From: Streptomyces spectabilis | GTDB taxonomy: Bacteria; Actinomycetota; Actinomycetes; Streptomycetales; Streptomycetaceae | DNA length: 64,000 nt | Reading direction: 5' to 3' | NCBI RefSeq assembly: GCF_008704795.1 | Contig: NZ_CP023690.1 | Coordinates: 9,682,501-9,746,500 of the forward strand | Shown: positions 52,889 to 59,761 of the stretch, piece by piece | How the letters are laid out: each line of letters opens with the position of its first letter | How positions within the stretch are numbered: the stretch's first letter is position 1 | Made by a program: the position numbers and the translations under genes | The notes under the pieces: model-generated | What the model saw: only the letters and a program-made list of their open reading frames with translations | What the model was told of the DNA's origin: nothing | Databases searched by the model: none

Positions 52889-53437
52889 CTAGGGATTGCA
52901 GTTGAGGACAGTGCCCTCGTTGACGCGGCACACGTCGTTGTCGGGGCCGCCGTCGACTTGCCCGTGGTTCAGCAGGACCTGGATCTCGTCGTCACCCGTA
53001 TTGCCATGGATGCGGCCGAATCGACCGTTGTTGTAGGAGGCGATGACGTCGTCGCGGCCGTCGCCGGCCTGGATGAGGCCCGTGTTCTCCTCTTCGAGGC
53101 GGATGGTGTCCCGGCCGTTGCCGCCGTTGATGACTCCGGCGTAGTTGTAGGTGACTCGGATGGTGTCGTTCCCGTGGTGGCCGAAGATCACGTCTCCGGA
53201 GTCGAGCCTGTCGCACTGGATGTCGTCGTCACCAGCTGTGCCGTAGATCTCGGGGCCCGGCTGGCGCTGGCCGTTGACGAAGCAGTTCGTCGCCGGTGGC
53301 GCCGCACCGGCGTGAGCGGCGTCCAGGGTGACGGCGGCGAGCGTCGCGGCGGCCAGCAGGGTCGCCAACCGCGCTGCCCACCGCGCGGATACATGGAATC
53401 GGTGTGCGCTTGTGTGGGTCATGAACCACTTGTCCAT
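52889..53437 (-). CDS. secreted RTX-like calcium-binding repeat protein
   Basis: This small exported protein (182 residues from ATG 53437; ATG 53422 is an alternative start) has a signal peptide (RWAARLATLLAAATLAAV ... AHAG). Hemolysin-type repeats follow: GTAGDDDIQ, HHGNDTIR, GGNGRDTIRL, AGDGRDDVIA, GNTGDDEIQ and GGPDNDVCR. The GGxGxDxhx pattern binds Ca2+ and folds as a parallel beta-roll outside the cell. Two Cys near each end may form a disulfide. It carries no catalytic domain, so it is perhaps a structural or adhesive protein. It has no operon partners. Confidence 0.82.
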   Translation of the reverse strand: MDKWFMTHTSAHRFHVSARWAARLATLLAAATLAAVTLDAAHAGAAPPATNCFVNGQRQPGPEIYGTAGDDDIQCDRLDSGDVIFGHHGNDTIRVTYNYAGVINGGNGRDTIRLEEENTGLIQAGDGRDDVIASYNNGRFGRIHGNTGDDEIQVLLNHGQVDGGPDNDVCRVNEGTVLNCNP

Positions 53438-53551
53438 GACCTCAGAGTCAATCCAACACGCCGTGCTGGCCACGATGCGCAGGGCGAAATCACCCGTGCG
53501 TGTCGTTCGTTCATCCTCGCGGGTGGTGCCGTTCGCTGCTGGTAGCGATGC

Positions 53552-53917
53552 TCACTGCGTGTGAGAGCAGTCGGCATCAGGGTCCCGCGTGACGGCGATC
53601 ACGTCGTCGAGCCGGTCGCGCACCGCGAGCAGGTCGGTGATCCGCTGGTCGACGCGAACGCGCTCGGCCTCCAACTGGTCCAGGAGCCCCGGGGGTACGT
53701 CACCCGAGTCCACGCACGGCAGCACCTCACGGACCACCCTGCTCGGCAGGCCCGCGGCGTACAGCTGCTGGATCAGCCGGACCCGGCCGACGGCGGAGTC
53801 GGGGTAGTGCCGCTGACCGCCGGGGCTGCGGCGCGCCGGGAGCAGACCCTGTTCCTCGTAGTAGCGCAGCGCCCGGACGCTCACTCCCGCCTTGTCGGCG
53901 ACCTCACCGATGCGCAC
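53552..53917 (-). CDS. MerR-family transcriptional regulator
   Basis: This 121-residue regulator has the MerR winged HTH (RIGEVADKAGVSVRALRYYE at residues 2-21, then LLPARRSPGGQRHYPDSAV) and a coiled dimerisation helix (LLDQLEAERVRVDQRITDLL). The C-terminus ADCSHTQ holds one Cys, which could form a sensor site but matches no known metal motif. GTG 53917 follows GGAGGA. It is divergent from the quinone-oxidoreductase-like gene and almost certainly controls it through the MerR-type promoter at 53951-53982. Confidence 0.92.
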   Translation of the reverse strand: MRIGEVADKAGVSVRALRYYEEQGLLPARRSPGGQRHYPDSAVGRVRLIQQLYAAGLPSRVVREVLPCVDSGDVPPGLLDQLEAERVRVDQRITDLLAVRDRLDDVIAVTRDPDADCSHTQ

Positions 53918-53950
53918 CGGTCCTCCTCCGTTCGGGCGGCCCGCCCGACT

Positions 53951-53982
53951 TGCACCTGACGCCAACGTCAGCTTTTAGCGTA
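53951..53982 (+). promoter_or_regulatory. MerR-type promoter with palindromic operator in an over-long spacer
   Basis: TTGCAC (-35, 53951-53956) and TAGCGT (-10, 53977-53982) are 20 bp apart. The spacer contains the perfect dyad CTGACG-CCAA-CGTCAG (53957-53972). This is the standard layout by which MerR proteins untwist and activate promoters; it reads toward the oxidoreductase gene. Confidence 0.75.
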
Positions 53983-54064
53983 GGGGGCGTCGGTGATCGC
54001 CGGCCATTCACCCCCACTGAGCTCGCGAACGGCCGGTTCCGGCCGCGTGGAAAGGCAGAACGTC

Positions 54065-54970
54065 ATGCGCGCAGTGCGTTATCACGAGTACGGCGGTGTG
54101 GAGACCCTCGTGGTCGAGCAGGTGCCGGACCCGCGTCCCGGGCCCGGCGAGATCCGCGTCCGCGTCGCGGCGGCCGGTGTCAACCCCGTCGACTGGAAGG
54201 TGCGTTCCGGCGCGGTGCGCGAGGTGCTCCCCGTGGAACTGCCCGCGATTCCCGGACGCGATGTCGTCGGCGTGATCGACGAGATCGGTGAGGGCGTGCA
54301 GGGGGTGAGCATGGGCGACCGTGTCTTCGGGCTCGGCGGCGTCACCGGCGCGACAGCGGAGCTGGCCGTGCTCTCGGCCTGGGCCCACGCGCCCACCACC
54401 TGGACCGACGAGCAGGCCGCCGGTGCCGGATTGGCATCCGTGACCGCGCTGGGCGGCCTCAAGGTGCTCGGTCCCTTGCGGGGACGCACCCTTCTCATCG
54501 AGGGCGCCGCCGGAGGCGTGGGCAGTGCCGCGGTCGAGATCGCGGTGGCACAGGGCGCCACCGTGATCGGGACGGCCAGCGAGCGCAACCATGAGTACCT
54601 CACCTCTCTCGGAGCCGTTCCCACCACCTACGGCCCCGGCCTCGCGGAGCGGCTCGCCACCCTGGCTCCGACCGGTGTCGACCTCGCCCTCGACACCGCG
54701 GCCTCCGGTTCCCTGACCGACCTCATCGCGATCGTGGGCGACCCCGCCCGCGTGGCGACGATCGCCGACTACACCAACGCGCATCGCCTGGGCGTCCATC
54801 TGGTCAACGCGGCGAACGACTCCACGCTCCTCGCCGAAGCGGGCGAACTCGGCCGGCAAGGCCACTACACACCGCGCGTCGAGCGCACCTACCCGCTCGA
54901 ACGGATCGCGGAAGCGCACGCGCACGCCGAGCGCGGACACACGCGGGGGAAGATCGTGGTGTGCGTGTGA
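54065..54970 (+). CDS. NADP-dependent quinone oxidoreductase-like (zinc-free MDR family)
   Basis: This 301-residue medium-chain dehydrogenase/reductase starts MRAVRYHEYGGVETLVVEQV and has GVNPVDWKVRSG and GRDVVGVIDEIGEGV. The cofactor loop is LLIEGAAGGVGSAAVEIA (about residues 140-157). No Cys/His zinc ligands are visible, so it belongs with quinone/enone reductases. The C-terminus GKIVVCV is typical. ATG 54065 has AAAGG upstream and a 5' leader of about 75 bp from the predicted MerR promoter. It probably reduces electrophilic quinones or enones under MerR control. Confidence 0.9.
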   Translation: MRAVRYHEYGGVETLVVEQVPDPRPGPGEIRVRVAAAGVNPVDWKVRSGAVREVLPVELPAIPGRDVVGVIDEIGEGVQGVSMGDRVFGLGGVTGATAELAVLSAWAHAPTTWTDEQAAGAGLASVTALGGLKVLGPLRGRTLLIEGAAGGVGSAAVEIAVAQGATVIGTASERNHEYLTSLGAVPTTYGPGLAERLATLAPTGVDLALDTAASGSLTDLIAIVGDPARVATIADYTNAHRLGVHLVNAANDSTLLAEAGELGRQGHYTPRVERTYPLERIAEAHAHAERGHTRGKIVVCV

Positions 54971-55061
54971 GCTTGCCCGCGGTCCGCGGCTCCTCGCGCC
55001 TTCGACGCGTACGGGACGTACCGGCGGACGCGGCTGACAGCGGGGCTGCGAGGATGCGGTC

Positions 55062-55754
55062 ATGGAGCAGATCTTGAGTCGGCAGCAAGCGTCGGAGGCG
55101 GTCCAGGATCACGGGTGGCGCTACTTGCTGGGCTCGTTGCAAACGTCGGTTCCGGTCGGGACGCTGGCGCAAGCGATCAGCTTGGCGGCGGACGCTGTCG
55201 CGGTGTGTGGCGACGACGCGGATCGGCACCTCCGCGTCGATGTCCGCGCCGACCGGGCCGTCTTCACTCTGCAGTCGTTGGACCATGCGACGGTCACCAC
55301 CCGGGATGTCGAGCTCGCGCGTCGGATCTCTGCCACTGTCGGCACGTCAGGGTTTCTGCCGGAGGCTGGAAGCGGAACGGGGGCGCCACGGTCTGTCCAG
55401 CTAGTCGAGATCGCCATCGATGCCCTGGACATCGCCGGGATCCGGCCGTTCTGGAAGGCGGTGTTGGGCTATGCCGATGAGGCGGGCGCCGAGGGAGCGG
55501 AGGATCCGCTCGTTGATCCGCTCTGGCAGGGCCCGGCCATCTGGTTCCAGCACATGGACCGCGCGCGTCCGCAGCGCAATCGCATCCACCTCGACATCAG
55601 TGTTCCGCACGACGAGGCACCCCGACGGATCGAGAACGCGCTGGCGGCTGGGGGTCGGCTTGTGTCCGCGGCCCGTGCCCCCGCGTTCTGGGTGCTTGCC
55701 GACCGGGAGGGGAACGAAGCCTGCGTCACCACATGGCAGGGCCGGGACAACTGA
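55062..55754 (+). CDS. fusion of a pterin-carbinolamine-dehydratase-like domain and a VOC (glyoxalase-like) domain
   Basis: This is a 230-residue two-domain protein. Residues about 1-95 resemble 4a-hydroxytetrahydrobiopterin dehydratase (WRYLLGSLQTS ... HLRVDVRADRAVFTL ... VTTRDVELARRIS), but the catalytic HHP motif is not intact. Residues about 110-230 form a VOC module (VEIAIDALDIAGIRPFWKAV, AIWFQHMDRARPQRNRIHLD, then VLADREGNEACVTTW). The His and Glu of the VOC strands could bind a metal. ATG 55062 is the only reasonable start. The fusion occurs in actinobacteria but has no defined reaction. Confidence 0.82.
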   Translation: MEQILSRQQASEAVQDHGWRYLLGSLQTSVPVGTLAQAISLAADAVAVCGDDADRHLRVDVRADRAVFTLQSLDHATVTTRDVELARRISATVGTSGFLPEAGSGTGAPRSVQLVEIAIDALDIAGIRPFWKAVLGYADEAGAEGAEDPLVDPLWQGPAIWFQHMDRARPQRNRIHLDISVPHDEAPRRIENALAAGGRLVSAARAPAFWVLADREGNEACVTTWQGRDN

Positions 55755-55764
55755 GACAACGTGC

Positions 55765-55880
55765 AGGCCACAGGCGCTCGTTGAGGGCTGGGGCGAGGAC
55801 GGCCGCGTCCTGGCGGACGGCGAGCTCGTCGTATCGCGTGGCGATGGCGCGGTGGGGTCTGAGGCGATTGATGCCGCCAA
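55765..55880 (-). pseudogene. C-terminal remnant of an IS5-family transposase
   Basis: The minus-strand frame encodes INRLRPHRAIATRYDELAVR, then ending LNERL. This matches the conserved end of Streptomyces IS5-type transposases (HRAVATRYDKLAVRYEA ... INEWL). Upstream of it the frame is interrupted by the FAD-monooxygenase gene's end, and downstream the normal stop is missing. Only about 38 codons remain; no inverted repeats were found. Confidence 0.75.
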
Positions 55881-55901
55881 GATCCACTCTTGATGCAAGC
55901 C

Positions 55902-57344
55902 CTAGCCGCCGTGAGTCCCTGTGTGCTCGACGGTCTCGGATCCACTGCCGACGCGCCACTCCAACGACGTCAGCGGTGGCTGAGCGACCGGCGCCCGCCC
56001 GGGCCCGCGCAGGACGGCGAGCACCGTATCGGGGTGCAACAGACACGTCGGTGGCTTCGGCAGCGTCACCACATCGAACAACGCGCGAGTGACGCGTGGG
56101 CGGCCGGTGGCGGTGAGCATCAGCCGGTCGACGTAGGAACGCAGCAGCTTCGCGCCCATGTGCGACTGCTTGCCGATGGCTCCGGGGTACAGCATGTCCT
56201 GCCCGGCCGCCAGGTCCCAGGCGGTGCCGACCGGACGCGCGGTGGCCTTCTGCACCCGGCGGGCCAACCCGTGGGCGTCCAGACCGTGGGTGCGCAGCGT
56301 GTCGCGGAGGGCGAGCGCGCTCTGCGCGGCCACGGACATGCCGTGGCCGTAGAGGGGGTTGTAGGTGGCCACGGCGTCGCCGAGGACGAGGAAGCCCTCC
56401 GGGGTGGCGAGCTTCTCGTAGAAGCGGCGGCGGTTGACCGTGCTGTGCGAGATCTTTACGTCGGTGAGTGGTTCGGCCCGAGGGATGAGGTCGCCGACGA
56501 CCGGATGGCGGACCAGGAGGCGCGCGAAGTCGGCGAAGGCACCTGCGCTGCCGGTGGGCTGCCCGCCGCGGGTGCCGGAGAGGGTGACCAGCCACCGGGC
56601 GCCCTCGATCGGCACGATGGTCGCCGTGCGCCCCGGCACGGGGCGGCGCGGATCGGACTGGACGTTGACGATGGGAAACCGCTCGCTGCCTTCCGGACCC
56701 CTGAAGAAGCGGCTGGCATAGGCGAGTCCGGAGTCGACGGTCTCCTCGCGCACGGCGGGCACGCCGAGGGCGGCGAGCCACCGCGGTGCGCGCGAGCCGC
56801 GGCCACTGGCGTCGACGACCAGATCGGCGTCGAGCGTGGCCTCCGTACCGTCCCGGGCCCGGAAGCGCACCCCGCACACGCGCCGGGCCGTTCCGGTCAG
56901 ACCCAGCAGCTCGGCCCGCTCGTACACGGTGATCACCGGGTGTGTGAGGACGCGGCTGCGGACCACCCAGTCGAGCAGATCACGGCTGCAGGCGATGACG
57001 TACTGCATCTCCGGCCAGCGAGGCAGCCAGCCGGCCGCGCTCATGCTGACCAGGCCGGTGGGCAACGGGATGCGGCGAGCCCCGGCAGCCAGCCAGTGAT
57101 CGGTGATCCTGGGCAGCAGCGCCTCGATCGCGCGGGCGCCTCCGGACCACAGCAGATGGGCGTGGTGGGCCTGGGGCAGTCCCTGGCGCGGCCGCGGGCC
57201 GACGGGCAGCGTGTCCCGCTCGATCACATCCACCTCGTCGGCCACCTCGGCGAGCGCGGCCGCGGCAAGCATGCCGGTCAGACCGGCACCGATGACGACG
57301 GCTCGGCGTCGACGGTACGAGGAACGGGGCCGGGAAGGCGTCAT
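55902..57344 (-). CDS. FAD-dependent monooxygenase/oxidoreductase
   Basis: This 480-residue flavoprotein has the N-terminal Rossmann motif AVVIGAGLTGMLAAAALAE (about residues 15-33), an acidic end VIERDTL, and DASGRGSRAP. The C-terminal FAD motif is GDAVATYNPLYGHGMSVAAQ, where GD contacts the ribityl chain. The family resembles the halogenase/monooxygenase group but lacks the WxWxIP halogenase motif. The ATG overlaps the stop of the upstream membrane protein by 4 bp. It is the last gene of the three-gene operon with the ImmA-like and MAB_1171c-like proteins. Confidence 0.9.
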   Translation of the reverse strand: MTPSRPRSSYRRRRAVVIGAGLTGMLAAAALAEVADEVDVIERDTLPVGPRPRQGLPQAHHAHLLWSGGARAIEALLPRITDHWLAAGARRIPLPTGLVSMSAAGWLPRWPEMQYVIACSRDLLDWVVRSRVLTHPVITVYERAELLGLTGTARRVCGVRFRARDGTEATLDADLVVDASGRGSRAPRWLAALGVPAVREETVDSGLAYASRFFRGPEGSERFPIVNVQSDPRRPVPGRTATIVPIEGARWLVTLSGTRGGQPTGSAGAFADFARLLVRHPVVGDLIPRAEPLTDVKISHSTVNRRRFYEKLATPEGFLVLGDAVATYNPLYGHGMSVAAQSALALRDTLRTHGLDAHGLARRVQKATARPVGTAWDLAAGQDMLYPGAIGKQSHMGAKLLRSYVDRLMLTATGRPRVTRALFDVVTLPKPPTCLLHPDTVLAVLRGPGRAPVAQPPLTSLEWRVGSGSETVEHTGTHGG

Positions 57345-58534
57345 GACGGCTGGCTCTCTGCGCGTGAGGCGTCCTGGCGCACGCCGCGTGAGGCGTCCTG
57401 GCGGACGGCATGGACGACGGGAGACTGGGCCAAGGCACGGGACATGCGTACCAGGACCCTTGAACTGACCGCCAGCGTGGGGGAGGAGGCGTCCTCCGAA
57501 GGCGGCCGGATCTCCCCCCTGCCGTCCAGTGCGCAGACGACCATCGCGGCCAGAGCGATGGCTTCCGCCTCGTCCGCGTGCGCCCCGGCCCTCAGCGCCC
57601 TGGCCCGGGCCCGCTCGTGCACCGCCGGGTCCAGGCGGGGAGTCAGGGCGAGCAGACCGTCGTAGATGGCGGCCTCGCGCTGAGTGAGGCGCAGCCCGGA
57701 AGACGACCACCACGGCATCGGGACGGGCGGCAGGAGCGCGTCCCGGTGCAAGGCGCGCCACAGCGGGCCCAGGGCCCGGAACGCGGACCAGTTGCGCCGG
57801 GCGTCGGACAGCCGCTGCCCGACCAGCGGGAGCAGATACCCCACGGCGCTGGTCACGGCGCCGCCCGCGGCCAGCGGCGGGGCGTAGTCGGTGCTCCACT
57901 CGTCCCAGTCGGCGCCGTTCCAGCGGGCGACGACGGCGGCGTACTTGGTGGCGTCGAAGGCGAGATTGCCCGCGTAGCCGATGACGATGACGACCAGTCC
58001 CGCGCGCAGCCAGCCGTGCACCCTCATCGACCAGCGCCAGCACAGCGTCGTCATCACCACGGCCGCCACCGTGTTCGACACCAGGTACAGCACGATCATC
58101 TCGCGGATGTAAGGGGTGTTGGCGTAGTAAGTGTCCAGGTCGCGCAGCCGCTCGACGGGGGCGTCACCGCGTACGAACAGCGTGATCAGCAGCACGATGA
58201 CCACCCCGTAGGCGGTGATCCAACCGCGGGCGGCACGGCGGACGTCCTCGGGCCGCCCGCCGCGCCAGTTGATGATCAGGGCCAGGCAGGCGGCGCTGAA
58301 GGCAGACATGACGCAATACACCAGCGGAGCCGAGAAGTTGACGATGCCGGTGAGGTCGTTCACGGCTGCGATGGTCGGCGGCGCGGCGAAGAAGAACACG
58401 GCCACGGACAAGACCAACAGGGCACACACCGACCGCAGGAACGGATCGTGCCTGTGACGGATCAGGGCAGGCGTCTTGGCGGCGGTGGCCACGGCCAGAG
58501 CCGCAGCGGGGAAGTAGTAGGCCGAGTCCTGCAC
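57341..58534 (-). CDS. MAB_1171c-type putative transporter/membrane protein
   Basis: This 397-residue protein has about seven to eight membrane spans in its first 240 residues (for example LLVLSVAVFFFAAPPTIAAV and AYGVVIVLLITLFV). A soluble helical C-terminal half follows (RLTQREAAIYDGLLALTPRL, then DEAEAIALAAMVV). This order fits the MAB_1171c family named as putative transporters, with no experimental role. GTG 58534 has AGGAG 5 bp upstream and follows the ImmA-like stop by 2 bp. It is coupled to the FAD enzyme gene downstream by a 4-bp overlap. Confidence 0.82.
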   Translation of the reverse strand: MQDSAYYFPAAALAVATAAKTPALIRHRHDPFLRSVCALLVLSVAVFFFAAPPTIAAVNDLTGIVNFSAPLVYCVMSAFSAACLALIINWRGGRPEDVRRAARGWITAYGVVIVLLITLFVRGDAPVERLRDLDTYYANTPYIREMIVLYLVSNTVAAVVMTTLCWRWSMRVHGWLRAGLVVIVIGYAGNLAFDATKYAAVVARWNGADWDEWSTDYAPPLAAGGAVTSAVGYLLPLVGQRLSDARRNWSAFRALGPLWRALHRDALLPPVPMPWWSSSGLRLTQREAAIYDGLLALTPRLDPAVHERARARALRAGAHADEAEAIALAAMVVCALDGRGEIRPPSEDASSPTLAVSSRVLVRMSRALAQSPVVHAVRQDASRGVRQDASRAESQPS

Positions 58535-58536
58535 GT

Positions 58537-59100
58537 CTACTCCTGTGGCCCGCGGTGCCCCAGTGCCGCTTCGATGCGTCGAGCCAGCGCGTCGCGCGGT
58601 GTGCGGCTGCCGTCGGCGGACGGTCTCAGCAGGGGACGGCAGCGCGTACTGAGCCGGTAGCCGAAGGCGTCGGCCTCGCGCTCCTCCGTCTCGTTGTCGA
58701 AGTGGGTGCGGGCCGCCACCCGGAGGACCGCGTCCTTGGCGGATTCCAGGTCGACTTTCCCGGCCAGCAGCCGGGTGGCGAGCACCGCTTCCTGTCCGCC
58801 GGGACGGCACTGGCCCTGATACATGTGCCAGACTTCGTGGCCGAAGATCACACACTGGTGACTCGGGTCGGTGTGCCGCTCCACGGCCAGCAGGTCTTGG
58901 CCGTCGAGATTCAGCCAGAGCCCGCTCACGGACGACGTGGTGGGGAAATGCACCAGTTGGAACGTGACCCTCCGGGACCGCTCCTGGCTCATGCGGGCGC
59001 ACAGCGCCGCGAAGAGGTCGACTGTCGTGGCTGAGGAGGGCAGTTCGAGTCCGGCCAGCAGCGTGTTGCACAGGCGGCGCATGGTCCGCTCGACTCCCAT
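58537..59100 (-). CDS. ImmA/IrrE-like zinc metallopeptidase
   Basis: This 187-residue protein has the zinc-peptidase motif HEVWH at residues 88-92 (CVIFGHEVWHMYQGQ), with a third ligand likely in the ETEEREADAFGYRLS helix. ImmA/IrrE-type peptidases cleave repressors in response to stress. In Streptomyces related proteins usually follow an XRE regulator gene, but none precedes this gene. ATG 59100 follows a GGAGAG site. It starts a compact three-gene operon (gap 2 bp, then 4-bp overlap). Confidence 0.82.
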   Translation of the reverse strand: MGVERTMRRLCNTLLAGLELPSSATTVDLFAALCARMSQERSRRVTFQLVHFPTTSSVSGLWLNLDGQDLLAVERHTDPSHQCVIFGHEVWHMYQGQCRPGGQEAVLATRLLAGKVDLESAKDAVLRVAARTHFDNETEEREADAFGYRLSTRCRPLLRPSADGSRTPRDALARRIEAALGHRGPQE

Positions 59101-59761
59101 GTCTCTCCGTCGGCCGGTCTGGCGGACACGGGTGACACCGTGCCCGGGCAGTGGTTCGGAGGGCGCTGCCGCACCCGTCGGCTACGCGTGTGCCGCTCGG
59201 CTCCCAAGGCACCGCCCGCGGTGAGCAGACGCACCGGCAAGTCCCCCCGTGGTTACCGACGATCTCCTACTCGTCACGCTGTGACCACCATCGGCTTTAT
59301 GAAAGCGAAAAGCCTGCCGGGGGATCAGGCCGGAGAAATGGTGTCAGGACGTCAGATCTGCGACACCGCCGTGACCTTCGTTCACGTCTCAGGTGTCGTC
59401 GATCTGTACGCGCCGGTGCGCCTGGGCACCTGCCGCAGCGCGAAACTCCCGGTCAGGGCCGCGTGTTCCGCTCAGTGGACCGGAATGTGTGCCATCGGCC
59501 CCGCGTAGGCATCCTGGGCAAGCCGTGACGGCAGGGGCACTGGCGCCGGATGTGCCCGGACGGGGGAGTGGGCAGGGCTGTGGGTGCCAGGGCGCGGGGG
59601 TCGGCTCGGGCAGCCGGACGACGGTCCGGCCCTGCCCGCCCGGCAGGAGGCGCGGCCGCCCGACAGCGCGGTAGAGCCCGGTTCCGTAGCGCCAGCCCGC
59701 CCTCTCCGCGTCCGAGCGCCGCACCGCCGTCGGGCCGACACATCGACCGGAGGAACACGTG
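59101..59761. other. 661-bp divergent intergenic region
   Basis: Upstream region of both the ImmA operon and the large chimeric protein. Apart from the weak ORF at 59299 and the GGAGGA ribosome site at 59749-59754, I see no feature. A patch at 59270-59400 is AT-richer and probably carries promoters. Confidence 0.4.
59299..59508 (+). CDS. possible small ORF, unknown
   Basis: This 69-residue frame starts MKAKSLPGDQAGEMV and contains four Cys. Its GC3 is only about three quarters, lower than neighbouring genes, and it has no ribosome site. I recognise no family. It may be a lower-GC import or just non-coding. Confidence 0.2.
   Translation: MKAKSLPGDQAGEMVSGRQICDTAVTFVHVSGVVDLYAPVRLGTCRSAKLPVRAACSAQWTGMCAIGPA

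Noticed and set aside
55902..57344. Flavin-dependent halogenase
   Set aside because: The halogenase WxWxIP motif and catalytic Lys region are not visible; the general FAD-monooxygenase call is safer.
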